A stretch of DNA of 64,000 nt, from assembly GCA_964472015.1 (NCBI GenBank), contig CAYYIP010000002.1, positions 62,001 through 126,000 of the forward strand. Reading direction: 5' to 3'. Positions within the stretch are counted from its first letter, which is position 1; every line of letters begins with the position of its first letter. Both the position numbers and the translations under genes were made by a program. The notes below the pieces were generated by a model, which was not told the DNA's origin, ran no database searches, and saw only the letters and a program-made list of their open reading frames with translations. Positions 19,809-29,810 of the stretch are shown piece by piece. This DNA is from JAAYTD01 sp964472015. GTDB taxonomy: Bacteria; Bacteroidota; Ignavibacteria; Kapaibacteriales; UBA2268.

Positions 19809-20348
19809 GTGAAAAAGTTAAATTTTCAATCATATAGACAATTATATAGAGATATTATTAAAAAATATATTATATATTTTTTTATTTTATTAGTTATTAT
19901 ATTATTGCATACAACAGTAGTTGATATTATTGCAATTGAAGATATAACACCTGATTTATTTTTAATTTTTGTTGTTTGGCTTACATTAAAAGAAGGTACT
20001 TATTTTGGATTATTTGCAGGTTTTTTTATTGGATTACTATTTGATACTATTTCAGCAGATATAATAGGTACTAATGCGTTATCAAAAACGGTTGTTGCAT
20101 TTATAACAGGTTTTTTTTATAAAGAAAGGAATGATTATAAAATTATTCAAAATTATAAATTTATACTTATTGTTTTATTTACTACTATTATACATAATTT
20201 AATATACTTTTTCTTTTATATAAAAACAAGTGAACAAAATTTTATGTTGTTTTATCTAAAATATGGTATTGCGTCTGCTTTTTATACAACTTTTTTTGCT
20301 GCATTGGTATTCTTATTTCAAATCCCGTCTAATCGTATTAAGATATAA
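19809..20348 (+). CDS. mreD: Rod shape-determining protein MreD
   Basis: A 179-residue polytopic membrane protein with about five hydrophobic segments, including VIILLHTTVVDIIAI, PDLFLIFVVWLTLKEG and FGLFAGFFIGLLFDT. The pattern P-D-L-F-L-I followed by G-x-x-x-G-F-x-x-G-L-L-x-D is typical of MreD, which works with MreC in the elongasome. The start is GTG, two bases after the mreC stop; upstream sequence belongs to mreC, so a GTG start coupled to mreC termination is the best choice. The assignment rests on both motif and position. Confidence 0.9.
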   Translation: MKKLNFQSYRQLYRDIIKKYIIYFFILLVIILLHTTVVDIIAIEDITPDLFLIFVVWLTLKEGTYFGLFAGFFIGLLFDTISADIIGTNALSKTVVAFITGFFYKERNDYKIIQNYKFILIVLFTTIIHNLIYFFFYIKTSEQNFMLFYLKYGIASAFYTTFFAALVFLFQIPSNRIKI

Positions 20349-20418
20349 ATTTAATATATATAATTAAAATAAATAATTATCATTAATTAATATAAAAAGA
20401 AAAATAATATAAAAAAGT

Positions 20419-22644
20419 ATGATAATAAAAGCAATTTTTTTAAGTGCTATAAATAATTTATTTAATTCTATAAAGAATAATAACAGTATTTCTAGTGGGA
20501 ATTATTTGTTTTTACTTTATTTATTTATTGTTTTATTTTTTAAAATAGGTGTTGATATAGTTTTTTATACATTAAATCTGTTTGATTCTAATTTATATAT
20601 TGCTTTGGATTATGTTAATAAAATAATATTTATATTATTTCTTTTTATATTTAATGCAAAAAAAACTAAGGTTATTTATAATCAAACGCGTTCAAAAGAT
20701 GATGTGCAACAGAAACAAAAGTTTTTTAATGAATATTTAGAAATATCTTTAATTGTTCTAGTAGTTATTGGATTAAAATATTTAATATTTTCTAATATTT
20801 ATGAAGGATATAGTATATATATATATAGAGATTGGCGTTTTGTTGCAATATTAAATTTTTTATTTTTCATATCTGCTATTGTCAGTATGAGAATGATTTT
20901 TTTTATATTTAGATGGTTTATTCTTAGAAAAAATAAGTATACTAATAAAGCGATAGGATTTGGAATTAGTATTGTTGCATTTACTTATACAGTAGCATTA
21001 TTTAATATTTACCATAATGAATTTATAGAGTTTATAATTTTATGTTTGTATTTTATACTTATTGTTTTTATTTTTATTGCTTCAAAAATTTATAATTGGT
21101 TATCTACTATATCTACTTTAAAAAAAATAGGTTTATTATGTGCTTCTTTGATTTCTATTGTTTTTACTATAGGAAATTTATTATATATATATGATCAGAT
21201 AGTATTTGAAAGCTCTGTTAACATAAGGTTAATACATTCTTTTAGTTATTTATCTTTTTTAATATTTTCTTATATTATATTTTTAGAGTATTCCTTAATT
21301 ATTCTATTTACTACAATATTATCTTTACCTACTGCTAAAGTAATTGATAAGAAAACAAATGAATTAATGGCTATAAGTAATATATATAAAAGTATTATTT
21401 CGATAGAGACAGATATAGATTTAACTACTGATATAACTTTATTAAATGATCAAAAGTATTTTGAAAAGATATTAAAAAATGCTAAGTTGGCTACTGATGC
21501 ACAAACTATATGGTGTGAGTTTTATTTTATTGAAAAAGAAGTTGATGTAAGATTTTGTGAAGGTGAATTAAGTATAGCGGAAATACAGAAGTTACATAAT
21601 AAAACTGATTTTAAACAAGAACTTTTGAAAATAAATGTACCTATTATTATTGAGACATTATTATCTTATGAATCTTTTTCTTTTTTACAAAAAATAACGA
21701 CAGATATTGCATCTATGGCTATTATTCCTATTATATATAAAAAACAAAGAATAGGAACGGTTGTTCTTGTAGATAAAGATGAATATAAATTTGATTCTGA
21801 AAGTTTAACTTTAATGCAAACTTTTTTTGATATAATAAATGTTATTTATTTTAATATTATAAATACTATAAATTCTATTGAATTAAAAAAGGAACTTGAG
21901 TTAGGACAAGAAGTACAAAAAAAGTTATTACCTACATATTTGCCCGAAATACAAGGTTATTCTATACAACCTTATTATAAAGCAGCAAAAGAAGTAGGAG
22001 GTGATTATTATGATTTTGTAAAATTAGCAGATTCAAGGGATTGTATTATTATTGGTGATGTTTCAGGGAAAGGTATTTCTGCTGCGTTTATAATGTCTTA
22101 TTTAAAAGGAATTGTGATAAGTCTAGCTTCTCAGGCTAATTCACCCAAAGAATTATTAGAATTAATTAATACATATATTAAAAAAAATAGAGTTCTTGAT
22201 AAAAGTATGTTTATTACAATGACTGCTTTTTGTATTAATGATAAAGACGGAAATATTGTTTTTGCTCGTGCAGGACATGTTCCATTACTAGCAAAAATAA
22301 ATAATAAATGTAGTTACTATATGCCGAATGGAATTGGCATTTTGAGTTGTGTTGATGATGAACAATTTAATAATACATTGGAAGAGCAGACTTTGAAATT
22401 AAATAAGGGAGATATATGTATATTATTTACAGATGGAGTAAATGAAGCTATAAATGAAAGGAATGAAGAATTTAGTTTTAATAATTTAAAATTATTTGTT
22501 CAGAATTATATATTAAAAGGTAAAGAATTAAATAATACTGCTTCTGATGTAACTTTAGAAATAGTAAATCAACTAAATAAATTTAAAGGTAATATTGAAT
22601 CTAATGATGATATTACAATTGTGACAATTGTTTATACGGGTTAG
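20419..22644 (+). CDS. Membrane-bound SpoIIE/PP2C phosphatase with GAF-like domain
   Basis: A 741-residue signalling protein. Residues 1-305 hold about eight membrane spans; about 320-480 look like a GAF sensor domain; the remainder is a PPM/SpoIIE phosphatase. The phosphatase motifs are complete: LGQEVQKKLLP, VGGDYYDF, GDVSGKGISAAF, FARAGHVPLL, LFTDGVNEA and NDDITIV, so the metal-binding Asp residues are present. Such proteins dephosphorylate anti-anti-sigma (STAS) proteins in partner-switching pathways, but no STAS or anti-sigma gene is visible in this window. It follows mreD by 70 bases, so it could be co-transcribed with the shape genes. The ligand of the GAF or membrane part is unknown. 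Confidence 0.88.
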   Translation: MIIKAIFLSAINNLFNSIKNNNSISSGNYLFLLYLFIVLFFKIGVDIVFYTLNLFDSNLYIALDYVNKIIFILFLFIFNAKKTKVIYNQTRSKDDVQQKQKFFNEYLEISLIVLVVIGLKYLIFSNIYEGYSIYIYRDWRFVAILNFLFFISAIVSMRMIFFIFRWFILRKNKYTNKAIGFGISIVAFTYTVALFNIYHNEFIEFIILCLYFILIVFIFIASKIYNWLSTISTLKKIGLLCASLISIVFTIGNLLYIYDQIVFESSVNIRLIHSFSYLSFLIFSYIIFLEYSLIILFTTILSLPTAKVIDKKTNELMAISNIYKSIISIETDIDLTTDITLLNDQKYFEKILKNAKLATDAQTIWCEFYFIEKEVDVRFCEGELSIAEIQKLHNKTDFKQELLKINVPIIIETLLSYESFSFLQKITTDIASMAIIPIIYKKQRIGTVVLVDKDEYKFDSESLTLMQTFFDIINVIYFNIINTINSIELKKELELGQEVQKKLLPTYLPEIQGYSIQPYYKAAKEVGGDYYDFVKLADSRDCIIIGDVSGKGISAAFIMSYLKGIVISLASQANSPKELLELINTYIKKNRVLDKSMFITMTAFCINDKDGNIVFARAGHVPLLAKINNKCSYYMPNGIGILSCVDDEQFNNTLEEQTLKLNKGDICILFTDGVNEAINERNEEFSFNNLKLFVQNYILKGKELNNTASDVTLEIVNQLNKFKGNIESNDDITIVTIVYTG

Positions 22645-22948
22645 GTTGAAAAATAAGAATATAAAGTATAAAGTATAAAGTATAAAGTATAAGCATTTAT
22701 TATAATATTTTATTATTATTTTTTATTTTTGATTTTTTAGAAATAAAATTATAAGTTCATTATATCTTATATTTTATTTAAATTATTTAGATTAAAAGAT
22801 ATAAACAGGGGCAAATATTTTTATTATTATTTTTTATATAATTATTATTATTTTTGTATTTACTATAATATGAAAATAAAATTATTAATACAAAAGATTA
22901 TTTATATTTTTATTTTAAATAGCATAAAATGTACGATAAGGTACGAAT
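22645..22948. other. Intergenic region upstream of the threonine dehydrogenase gene
   Basis: About 304 AT-rich bases. It contains a 7-base tandem repeat (22661-22693, listed separately) and a -7-like TATTTTTG at 22849-22856 with no TTG at the expected distance, which may be the tdh promoter. I see no convincing terminator hairpin or ORF. Confidence 0.5.
22661..22693. repeat. 7-base tandem repeat, four full copies plus a partial
   Basis: The unit ATAAAGT occurs four times head to tail from 22661 to 22688 and then a partial ATAAG. It lies 17 bases after the stop codon of the SpoIIE gene. Short repeats of this kind arise by slippage; no function is apparent. Confidence 0.9.
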
Positions 22949-23920
22949 ATGAAAAAAGAAATGAAAAAAATTTTAGTAATTGGTGCTTTAGGACAAATAG
23001 GTTCAGAATTAACTTTAGCATTAAGAAAAAAATATGGAATTGCAAACGTTATTGCTGCTGATCTAAGACCAGATAAAACAAACAAACTTGGTGCAGGATG
23101 TTTTGAAATTGTTGACGTAATGAATAAAGAGAATTTACGTGAAGTTATAAAAACACACAATATTGATTCTATATTTCATTTAGCTGCTATTTTGTCTGCA
23201 GTGGGTGAAAAAAATCCTGCTTTATGTTGGAATGTAAATATTAATGGGTCTTTTAACGTTCTTGATTTAGGTGTTGAATTTGGACTTAATCGTGTAATTA
23301 TACCAAGCTCTATGGCAGTTTGGGGTAAAAATGTAGAGAAAGAAAATGTTAAACAAGATAGTGCTTTACAACCGACTTCTGTTTATGGTATTACTAAAGT
23401 AACAGGTGAGTTAATTTGTGATTATTATGTTGATAAATTTAATCTTGATTGTAGAGGGTTGAGATATCCGGGGATTATTTCTCATGGTACTTTGCCGGGC
23501 GGGGGAACTACTGATTATGCAGTTGATATTTTCTATGCTGCGGTAAAAGGTGAAAAATATACTTGTTTCTTATCTGAAGATACAATGTTACCTATGATGT
23601 TTATGGATGATTGTATAAAAGCAACAATAGATTTAGCAGAAGCAGATTTTGATAAATTAAAACATCACGCAGGTTTTAATGTTGCAGCTATGAGCTTTAC
23701 GCCACGACAAATTGCAGCAGAAATAAAAAAGATTATTCCTGATTTTGAAATTGAATATAAACCAGACTACCGACAAGCTATTGCTGATAGTTGGGTGTGG
23801 TCAATAGATGATTCGGCAGCAAGAGAAGAATGGGGCTGGGAACCTGCTTATGATATTACGACAATGACGAAAGAGATGATAAAAGTCTTGAAAGAAAAAC
23901 ATAAAAAAGGATTGATTTAG
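22949..23920 (+). CDS. L-threonine 3-dehydrogenase, SDR/epimerase family
   Basis: A 323-residue extended short-chain dehydrogenase. It has the Rossmann motif GALGQIG (residues 14-20), a Ser/Tyr/Lys centre (PSSMAVWG and SVYGITKVTGE), and the family-specific stretches GLRYPGIIS, PGGGTTDYAV and LSEDTMLPMMFMDDCIKAT. These stretches distinguish the NAD-dependent threonine dehydrogenases of the epimerase type from UDP-sugar epimerases. The enzyme oxidises threonine to 2-amino-3-ketobutyrate, feeding glycine and acetyl-CoA. No kbl (ligase) gene is adjacent. The start at 22949 is preceded by AAGGTACG; Met5 is a possible alternative. Confidence 0.88.
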   Translation: MKKEMKKILVIGALGQIGSELTLALRKKYGIANVIAADLRPDKTNKLGAGCFEIVDVMNKENLREVIKTHNIDSIFHLAAILSAVGEKNPALCWNVNINGSFNVLDLGVEFGLNRVIIPSSMAVWGKNVEKENVKQDSALQPTSVYGITKVTGELICDYYVDKFNLDCRGLRYPGIISHGTLPGGGTTDYAVDIFYAAVKGEKYTCFLSEDTMLPMMFMDDCIKATIDLAEADFDKLKHHAGFNVAAMSFTPRQIAAEIKKIIPDFEIEYKPDYRQAIADSWVWSIDDSAAREEWGWEPAYDITTMTKEMIKVLKEKHKKGLI

Positions 23921-23955
23921 TTTTTTATGAAAATAATTAAAAATCTTTGATTTTA

Positions 23956-26900
23956 ATGAGAAAAATTATTTTTAAATTAATAGTTTATATAGTATGGATA
24001 GGATTTTATTCTTTTAATTCTTATGCTGCTCTTACAATGTTAAGTAAAGATATTAGTGAATATCCTATTGTTAAAGCTAAATTTTTACCAATAGATAATT
24101 GGAATAGGATTGTTCCTGAACTTTCTAAAAGTGAATTTTTATTTTTAGATAATGGAATAGAAATGCCTATTAATAGTTTTACAGGATGCATAATACCATC
24201 TCAATCTGCATCTGTTGCTATTAGTTTTGATTTATCTATTGGACATCGAGAAGGTAATAATATTGATTTTGATTATTCTAAGCAACTTTTAGAGCAATAT
24301 TTAAGTTTTATTAATATGGATAGTACAGAAGTTGCTTTGTTATCATTTGATAAAATTAGTATTATAGAATCTGATTTTACTTCAGAGACAAATGAATTAG
24401 CAACAATTGTCAATAATTTTAAACAATCAAGTTATGCTAATATATACAGTGGGTTAACGTCTTTGCAGACTGGAGCTATTGATTTTTTATTGAATTCAAC
24501 TAAAAATATAAAATCTATTTTATTAGTTACTCAGAATTTAGTTAGTAAAGATGAAGCAGAATTAATTATAGCAAAAGCTAAATTGAATAATATTAAGATA
24601 AACATATTATATATAAGTGATTATATTCCTTATAACATACAATATATTGCTGATATGACTGGTGGTTATGTTGTTTCAAAAACTGAAATAGAGAAAAAAC
24701 GTTTAGCTATGTTAGCTTCTATGGCTAAGATATCAGAAGGCGTGATTCCTTACACTATATCAGGAAAAAGTTTTGAAAATTGTGATGGTATTCATACTTT
24801 TACTATTAAAAACTTAACTTATTTAGCTTGTAGTTTTGATGCTAAAATAAATCGTGAAAATTTACAATATATAGAAGCTAAACCTGAATGGTTAAGTTTT
24901 GCATCTATAAAGCCAGGAACTACATTTGAAAAAACAATAATATTTACGGTTAAAAATTCAAGTGTTAGTATAACTGATATAAAATTAACACATCCGGATT
25001 TTTCAATAAAATCTATAACTCCTAATATTCCGGTTGTATTAGTTCCAGAAGAAACAATTGAAGTAAAAGTGGAATTTGCTCCTAAAGATTCAAGTATTGT
25101 TTTTTCTCAGCTGATAATAGTTTCTAATGCATGTTACGGCGATACTATCAATATAACGGGTGGGTATCCTAACTCACCGCCAAAAACTTCTACGGTTGAT
25201 ATTATAAAACCTATTTGTGATGAAGTACTTGTTATTGGGGATACAATGGAAATAAAGTGGACGGGGCTACTACCAAAAGATGTTATACAATTAGAATATT
25301 CTTTTACGGGGAAAAATAATAAATGGGATACACTTGCAAAAAATGTAACTAATTTACATTATAAGTGGCCTGTTCCTAATGTAGAAACAGATTCTTTTTG
25401 TATTAAAGCTATTCAATTGTGGCCTAATAATGTATATAAAACCTATAATTTACATCACAATACTTATGTAAGAACTGCTTTTTTTAATAATAGTGGTGAA
25501 AAGGTTATTACTACCTCGGCTGATTCTGTTTTTATTTGGAACGCAAGCGGAAATGTATTTGACAAACCGTTATATACCTTTGGTGGATTAAATGATTCTG
25601 CAACTTGGGCCATCTATGTATTTGATCATATGGCTATGGAAGATAAATATGTTGGTGTTACAGCTGGATCTTATGTTTATTTATATGATATTAATAATAA
25701 TTATAATTTATTATGGAGTTATAATTTAGATTCTTCTGTTAATTCTATTGAACTTAGTAATGATTCTAAGTATGCAGTTGTTTCTGCTAATAATGGATAT
25801 GCAACGATTTTTGAGACAAATACAGGGAAAATAGTTTCCAAGTGTAAATTAAGTAGTCAAACTTGTAGATATGCACAATTTCATCCTAATAAATATGAAA
25901 TAATGACTATTTCATCTAATGATGGAATTATTAGATTTTATGATATAAATGGTAAGAAAATAGATAGTATTGATGCAAAAGAAGGGGCTATTGTTGCTTA
26001 TTCGAGGCATGCTACATATAATTATAACGGGACTAAAATTGCATTTGCTAATATTTCTAAGAAAAAAATATCTGTATATGATAGAAATACAAAACAATTA
26101 TTATATTCTATAAAACATCCGCCTGTATTTAGTACTGAAACTGAAATTTTATTTTCAAATTTCTTTTTTGATGGTGTAAATGAATATTTACTTACTTCTG
26201 GTAATCAAGATAATGTAATGAGACGTTGGTATGCTAGTAATGGTGTATCTACTGAAAAAGATGATATGTTTGATTTACATACAAATCTTATTAATACGGG
26301 AACTTTTAGTTTTGATGGGAAACGTGTTTTAAGTGCTTCTAATGATAAAACGGCAATAATATGGAACTTAGATCAGAGAATATTACAAGCTGATACTACT
26401 TGTCTTTTACGTATCGGCAGAGCGAAAGCAGCTATTACTAATGATACAATTTATTTAGGTGAGACTTTTATAAATGAATTAAATGTTAGAACTTTTAATA
26501 ATATTATTTCAAATATTTGTGATTTTAAATATAATATACGTTCTATTCGTATAATAGGAAGAGATGCTGTTGATTTTGGAATTATTGATGAGTTAAATAT
26601 GCCTTATATGTTTGCAGCAGACTCTAAATTAAAATTAAATTTATTTTTTAAACCAACTGCTATTGGTGAACGTTTTTCAACATTAGAAATTATTATTCCA
26701 GCAGATACTATTTATGTAGTATTAAAAGGGATTGGAATTCCTAATGGACTTAATATAATAACTAATTTAATAGACTTTAAAGAAGTATTTATTGATGATA
26801 TAAAAGATTCATTAGTATCTATTGCTGTAAATGTATCTGATAAAGTTATTAATATTAATAATATATATATTGAAGGAATTCATTATATGAATTATCGTGA

Positions 26901-27762
26901 GTTTTTTAATAAAGATAACTCTTTATTAAATCCAAATGATACTTTAAAAATTCCTTTAAGATTTATACCTTTTGATATAGGAAAGAAAAATGCAATATTA
27001 AAAATAGAACATGATTATAACGATTTATTGTTAAAATCTAATTTATTTGGAGAAGGTATTAATATAATTATAGATACTATTAGGTGTTATATAAATAACA
27101 TAGAGGGTGAGGTTGGACAAAAAGTAGAACTTCCTATTTATTATAAAACGGAGACTAATTGGCAGAATTTATCAATAAATAAATTATTTGTTACCTTGGT
27201 TTTTAATTCTTCTATGTTAGCGCCTATTAATGAATCTAATGAAATAGATATTATTGCTGATATTATAGATAGTAATAGAAGACGTAGTTTACTTATTGCA
27301 TTACCTTATAAGCCGGGCGAACAAGTTTTTAATGGACTACGTTTTATTGTTGCATTAGGAAACAATACTCATACTAATTTAGAATTGAAATATTCTTATT
27401 GTGAAGGGAATTCAAGAGTTTATATAGAAACAATAGGTGCTAATTTTGAATTAAAGAATATTTGTAATGCTGATGGCGAAAGGTTATTTGATGAATATGG
27501 ACGTTTTAATTTAATGCAGAATACGCCTAATCCGGTAATTTCAACAACAAAAATAAATTATGAAATTTTAGAGAATGGATATGTTTCGTTAAAATTATTT
27601 GATATTAGAGGTGTTTTTGTAAAAAATTTATTTGAAGGAAGAGTTACAAAAGGGAATTATAGTATAGAGTTGAATGCTAATGAATTAGAACCTGGAACAT
27701 ATTTTTATATATTAGAAACTAAAACTCAAAGAAAAACTAAAGTATTGACTATTAGTAATTAA
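23956..27762 (+). CDS. Mosaic exported protein: vWA-like, choice-of-anchor D, WD40-like, cohesin-like and T9SS sorting domain
   Basis: A protein of about 1268 residues. I chose ATG at 23956 because an upstream TTG in frame gives no better signal. The signal peptide covers residues 1-24 (end NSYA). In order: a vWA-like region (about 60-250), an Ig-like choice-of-anchor-D region (about 300-400), an Ig-like Ser/Thr-rich piece (about 410-500), WD40-like repeats (about 510-810, ending AIIWNLD), two more choice-of-anchor-D-like modules (about 820-1030), a cohesin-like module (about 1040-1170), and a type A T9SS sorting domain opening LMQNTPNPV. It is probably a surface or secreted protein. No enzyme motif is seen. 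A lipoprotein gene follows 71 bases later. Confidence 0.8.
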   Translation: MRKIIFKLIVYIVWIGFYSFNSYAALTMLSKDISEYPIVKAKFLPIDNWNRIVPELSKSEFLFLDNGIEMPINSFTGCIIPSQSASVAISFDLSIGHREGNNIDFDYSKQLLEQYLSFINMDSTEVALLSFDKISIIESDFTSETNELATIVNNFKQSSYANIYSGLTSLQTGAIDFLLNSTKNIKSILLVTQNLVSKDEAELIIAKAKLNNIKINILYISDYIPYNIQYIADMTGGYVVSKTEIEKKRLAMLASMAKISEGVIPYTISGKSFENCDGIHTFTIKNLTYLACSFDAKINRENLQYIEAKPEWLSFASIKPGTTFEKTIIFTVKNSSVSITDIKLTHPDFSIKSITPNIPVVLVPEETIEVKVEFAPKDSSIVFSQLIIVSNACYGDTINITGGYPNSPPKTSTVDIIKPICDEVLVIGDTMEIKWTGLLPKDVIQLEYSFTGKNNKWDTLAKNVTNLHYKWPVPNVETDSFCIKAIQLWPNNVYKTYNLHHNTYVRTAFFNNSGEKVITTSADSVFIWNASGNVFDKPLYTFGGLNDSATWAIYVFDHMAMEDKYVGVTAGSYVYLYDINNNYNLLWSYNLDSSVNSIELSNDSKYAVVSANNGYATIFETNTGKIVSKCKLSSQTCRYAQFHPNKYEIMTISSNDGIIRFYDINGKKIDSIDAKEGAIVAYSRHATYNYNGTKIAFANISKKKISVYDRNTKQLLYSIKHPPVFSTETEILFSNFFFDGVNEYLLTSGNQDNVMRRWYASNGVSTEKDDMFDLHTNLINTGTFSFDGKRVLSASNDKTAIIWNLDQRILQADTTCLLRIGRAKAAITNDTIYLGETFINELNVRTFNNIISNICDFKYNIRSIRIIGRDAVDFGIIDELNMPYMFAADSKLKLNLFFKPTAIGERFSTLEIIIPADTIYVVLKGIGIPNGLNIITNLIDFKEVFIDDIKDSLVSIAVNVSDKVININNIYIEGIHYMNYREFFNKDNSLLNPNDTLKIPLRFIPFDIGKKNAILKIEHDYNDLLLKSNLFGEGINIIIDTIRCYINNIEGEVGQKVELPIYYKTETNWQNLSINKLFVTLVFNSSMLAPINESNEIDIIADIIDSNRRRSLLIALPYKPGEQVFNGLRFIVALGNNTHTNLELKYSYCEGNSRVYIETIGANFELKNICNADGERLFDEYGRFNLMQNTPNPVISTTKINYEILENGYVSLKLFDIRGVFVKNLFEGRVTKGNYSIELNANELEPGTYFYILETKTQRKTKVLTISN

Positions 27763-27833
27763 TTTTTGTATAAATGTATATAATATTAAAAAATAGAATT
27801 ATATTATATTATTTAGATTATAACTTGTAGATT

Positions 27834-29114
27834 ATGAGAAATATTAAAACTTATTTTATTAGATGTATTTTTTTTATATTACTTAGTATTTTTATGATAT
27901 CTTGTAATGAGGATCCTACTAATATAGCTATGAGATTTTTACAAGATACTGTTACTGTTGTTTATATGTCTGATGAAGAAGGTAGTATTTTATCTTGTGA
28001 TTCTAATTATATTATAGAGCGTGCTACTAATAATACAGGTGCTGTTTTAATTGGGTGTACAGATAAAATAAAGGCTGCTACAGTTTTAAGATTTGATTTT
28101 CCCCCTGAACACGGATGGATTAATGAAGATGATATAATTTCTTCTGAGTTATTATTATTTCCTTTACATTATGCAATAGGTGATACTAATGGATCTAATT
28201 ATTTAAGTTTTGATATAAAAAAAGTTATAAATAGATGGACTTTTGAGGATACAAAAGCTGATGATATATTAAATAGTGATATGTTATATGATAATCATAT
28301 CTTAGCTTCTTGGTCTGGAAATATTAAATATAAAGATACAGTTAATAAAGATTCACTTGATACTATTGCTATTAATATACCAAAATCTTTATGTGTGGAG
28401 TGGTTTAAAAAACGTAATGTTATGCCGACTGATTCTACGCCTGATAGTGAAATTACTTGGGGAATTGCTTTAATTCCGAAAAATGATTGTTCAGTAATTA
28501 ATTCTTTTAAAGCAGCAGGGAATGTGTATCCTACGGGTTCTATTATGAGAGTTGTATACAAGAAAATGCTAAATAATGGTTTGGATACTAATATAACATT
28601 AGAAGTACCGGCAGGAATTTCTACTAAATTTGTAATTTTGGATGAGGTATTAAATAATAAAGATTTAATAATACAATCAGGCGTAAAAGTTCATACTAGA
28701 TTAAATTTTGATATTTCAAGTATACCGAATTTAGCTAGTACTAATTTAGCCGAACTAACTTTAACTATGGATACAAGTCGTTCTTATTGGGGAAATGAGG
28801 GAATTGATACAGTGTTTAGATTAGGGTTATTTACTGATTTATCTTATGAATTTAATAATGCAGAACCTGCATTAGTTTGTTATGGAAGAAGAATGGAAGG
28901 AACAAATCAATATATATTTCGTAGTGCAGAAATAATGTTAATGTACTTATTAAATTCACAAGAAGGGAAGGGAAGTCTTGTACTGATGCCAAACTCATCT
29001 ATAAATGATGCTAATACATTAAATAGATATGTATTTTATGGAAATGATGAAAAAGATGAGAGGTTACGACCAAAATTGAAATTAATTTATTCTTATTTAG
29101 AACAATCTAAATAG
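27834..29114 (+). CDS. Lipoprotein with DNRLRE-like beta-sandwich domains
   Basis: A 426-residue lipoprotein: the signal ends in IFMISC (Cys about 24). Two beta-rich halves each carry the pattern of DNRLRE-type carbohydrate-binding-like modules: a strand with LRFDFP or LNFDIS near the start, SELLLFPLHY / LAELTLTMDT, and a late YxxD or YVFYG segment. No catalytic residue is recognisable. It follows the mosaic T9SS protein by 71 bases and precedes the TlpA-like gene by 64, which may mean one transcript for a group of cell-surface proteins. I do not recognise a specific function. Confidence 0.65.
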   Translation: MRNIKTYFIRCIFFILLSIFMISCNEDPTNIAMRFLQDTVTVVYMSDEEGSILSCDSNYIIERATNNTGAVLIGCTDKIKAATVLRFDFPPEHGWINEDDIISSELLLFPLHYAIGDTNGSNYLSFDIKKVINRWTFEDTKADDILNSDMLYDNHILASWSGNIKYKDTVNKDSLDTIAINIPKSLCVEWFKKRNVMPTDSTPDSEITWGIALIPKNDCSVINSFKAAGNVYPTGSIMRVVYKKMLNNGLDTNITLEVPAGISTKFVILDEVLNNKDLIIQSGVKVHTRLNFDISSIPNLASTNLAELTLTMDTSRSYWGNEGIDTVFRLGLFTDLSYEFNNAEPALVCYGRRMEGTNQYIFRSAEIMLMYLLNSQEGKGSLVLMPNSSINDANTLNRYVFYGNDEKDERLRPKLKLIYSYLEQSK

Positions 29115-29178
29115 TTAGAATTAATTATATTAATAAATTATGATATATTTTTAATAATTATTTTATAGAGAATATAAT

Positions 29179-29772
29179 ATGAAATCAAGAAAAATTATTA
29201 ATTTATCAGTTTTTATATTTCTATGTTTTTTTATATTTTCCTGCAATAAAAGTCAAATAAATGCAAAAAATTCTTCTATTGAGGTTAATAAAGTTTATGA
29301 AATAGCAGAAATTACTAATTCTGCAGAGGGACAAATTACTGACTTTACGTTTTATAATGCTCAGAACGAGAAAGTTTCATTATCGTCCATTGTTAAAAAC
29401 AAGTTTGTATTTCTTAATTTTTGGGCTACGTGGTGTCCGCCATGTCGTGCTGAAATTCCAGCTATAATTGAATTACAATCCGAATTTATGGACAAAGATT
29501 TTATAGTAATTGGTATTGCTATAGAAAGAGAAAGAACTGTTGACAAGCAAAAAGAAAAAGTTCAAAATTATGTTACAAATAATAAAATAAATTATATGAA
29601 TTTTGTTGCTAATGATGAATTAAAACAAAAGCTTGCAGAAGCTTATGGTGGCATACAATATATTCCTACTACTTTTTTAATTGATAAAAAAGGGAAAATT
29701 ATTGAAAAAATTCAAGGTGGTCGTGAAAAGAAAGAATTTAAAACTGCCATCGAAAATATTATGAAAAAATAA
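29179..29772 (+). CDS. TlpA/ResA-like thioredoxin lipoprotein (copy 1)
   Basis: A 197-residue thiol-disulfide oxidoreductase. The signal peptide ends in FIFSC (Cys about 22), so it should be anchored as a lipoprotein. The thioredoxin-like domain (about 50-197) has FLNFWATWCPPCRAEIP with the redox Cys pair WCPPC, the TlpA-type insert, and the cis-Pro motif YIPTTFLIDKKG. TlpA/ResA proteins reduce cysteines of apocytochrome c or of copper proteins in the periplasm. A CcmF-like gene is about 30 kb away, so a cytochrome link is possible but not shown by context. It is followed 38 bases later by a clear paralogue without a signal peptide. Confidence 0.92.
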   Translation: MKSRKIINLSVFIFLCFFIFSCNKSQINAKNSSIEVNKVYEIAEITNSAEGQITDFTFYNAQNEKVSLSSIVKNKFVFLNFWATWCPPCRAEIPAIIELQSEFMDKDFIVIGIAIERERTVDKQKEKVQNYVTNNKINYMNFVANDELKQKLAEAYGGIQYIPTTFLIDKKGKIIEKIQGGREKKEFKTAIENIMKK

Positions 29773-29810
29773 TAAATTTATTTAAATTAAAATAATAAGA
29801 CGAGTGTATA

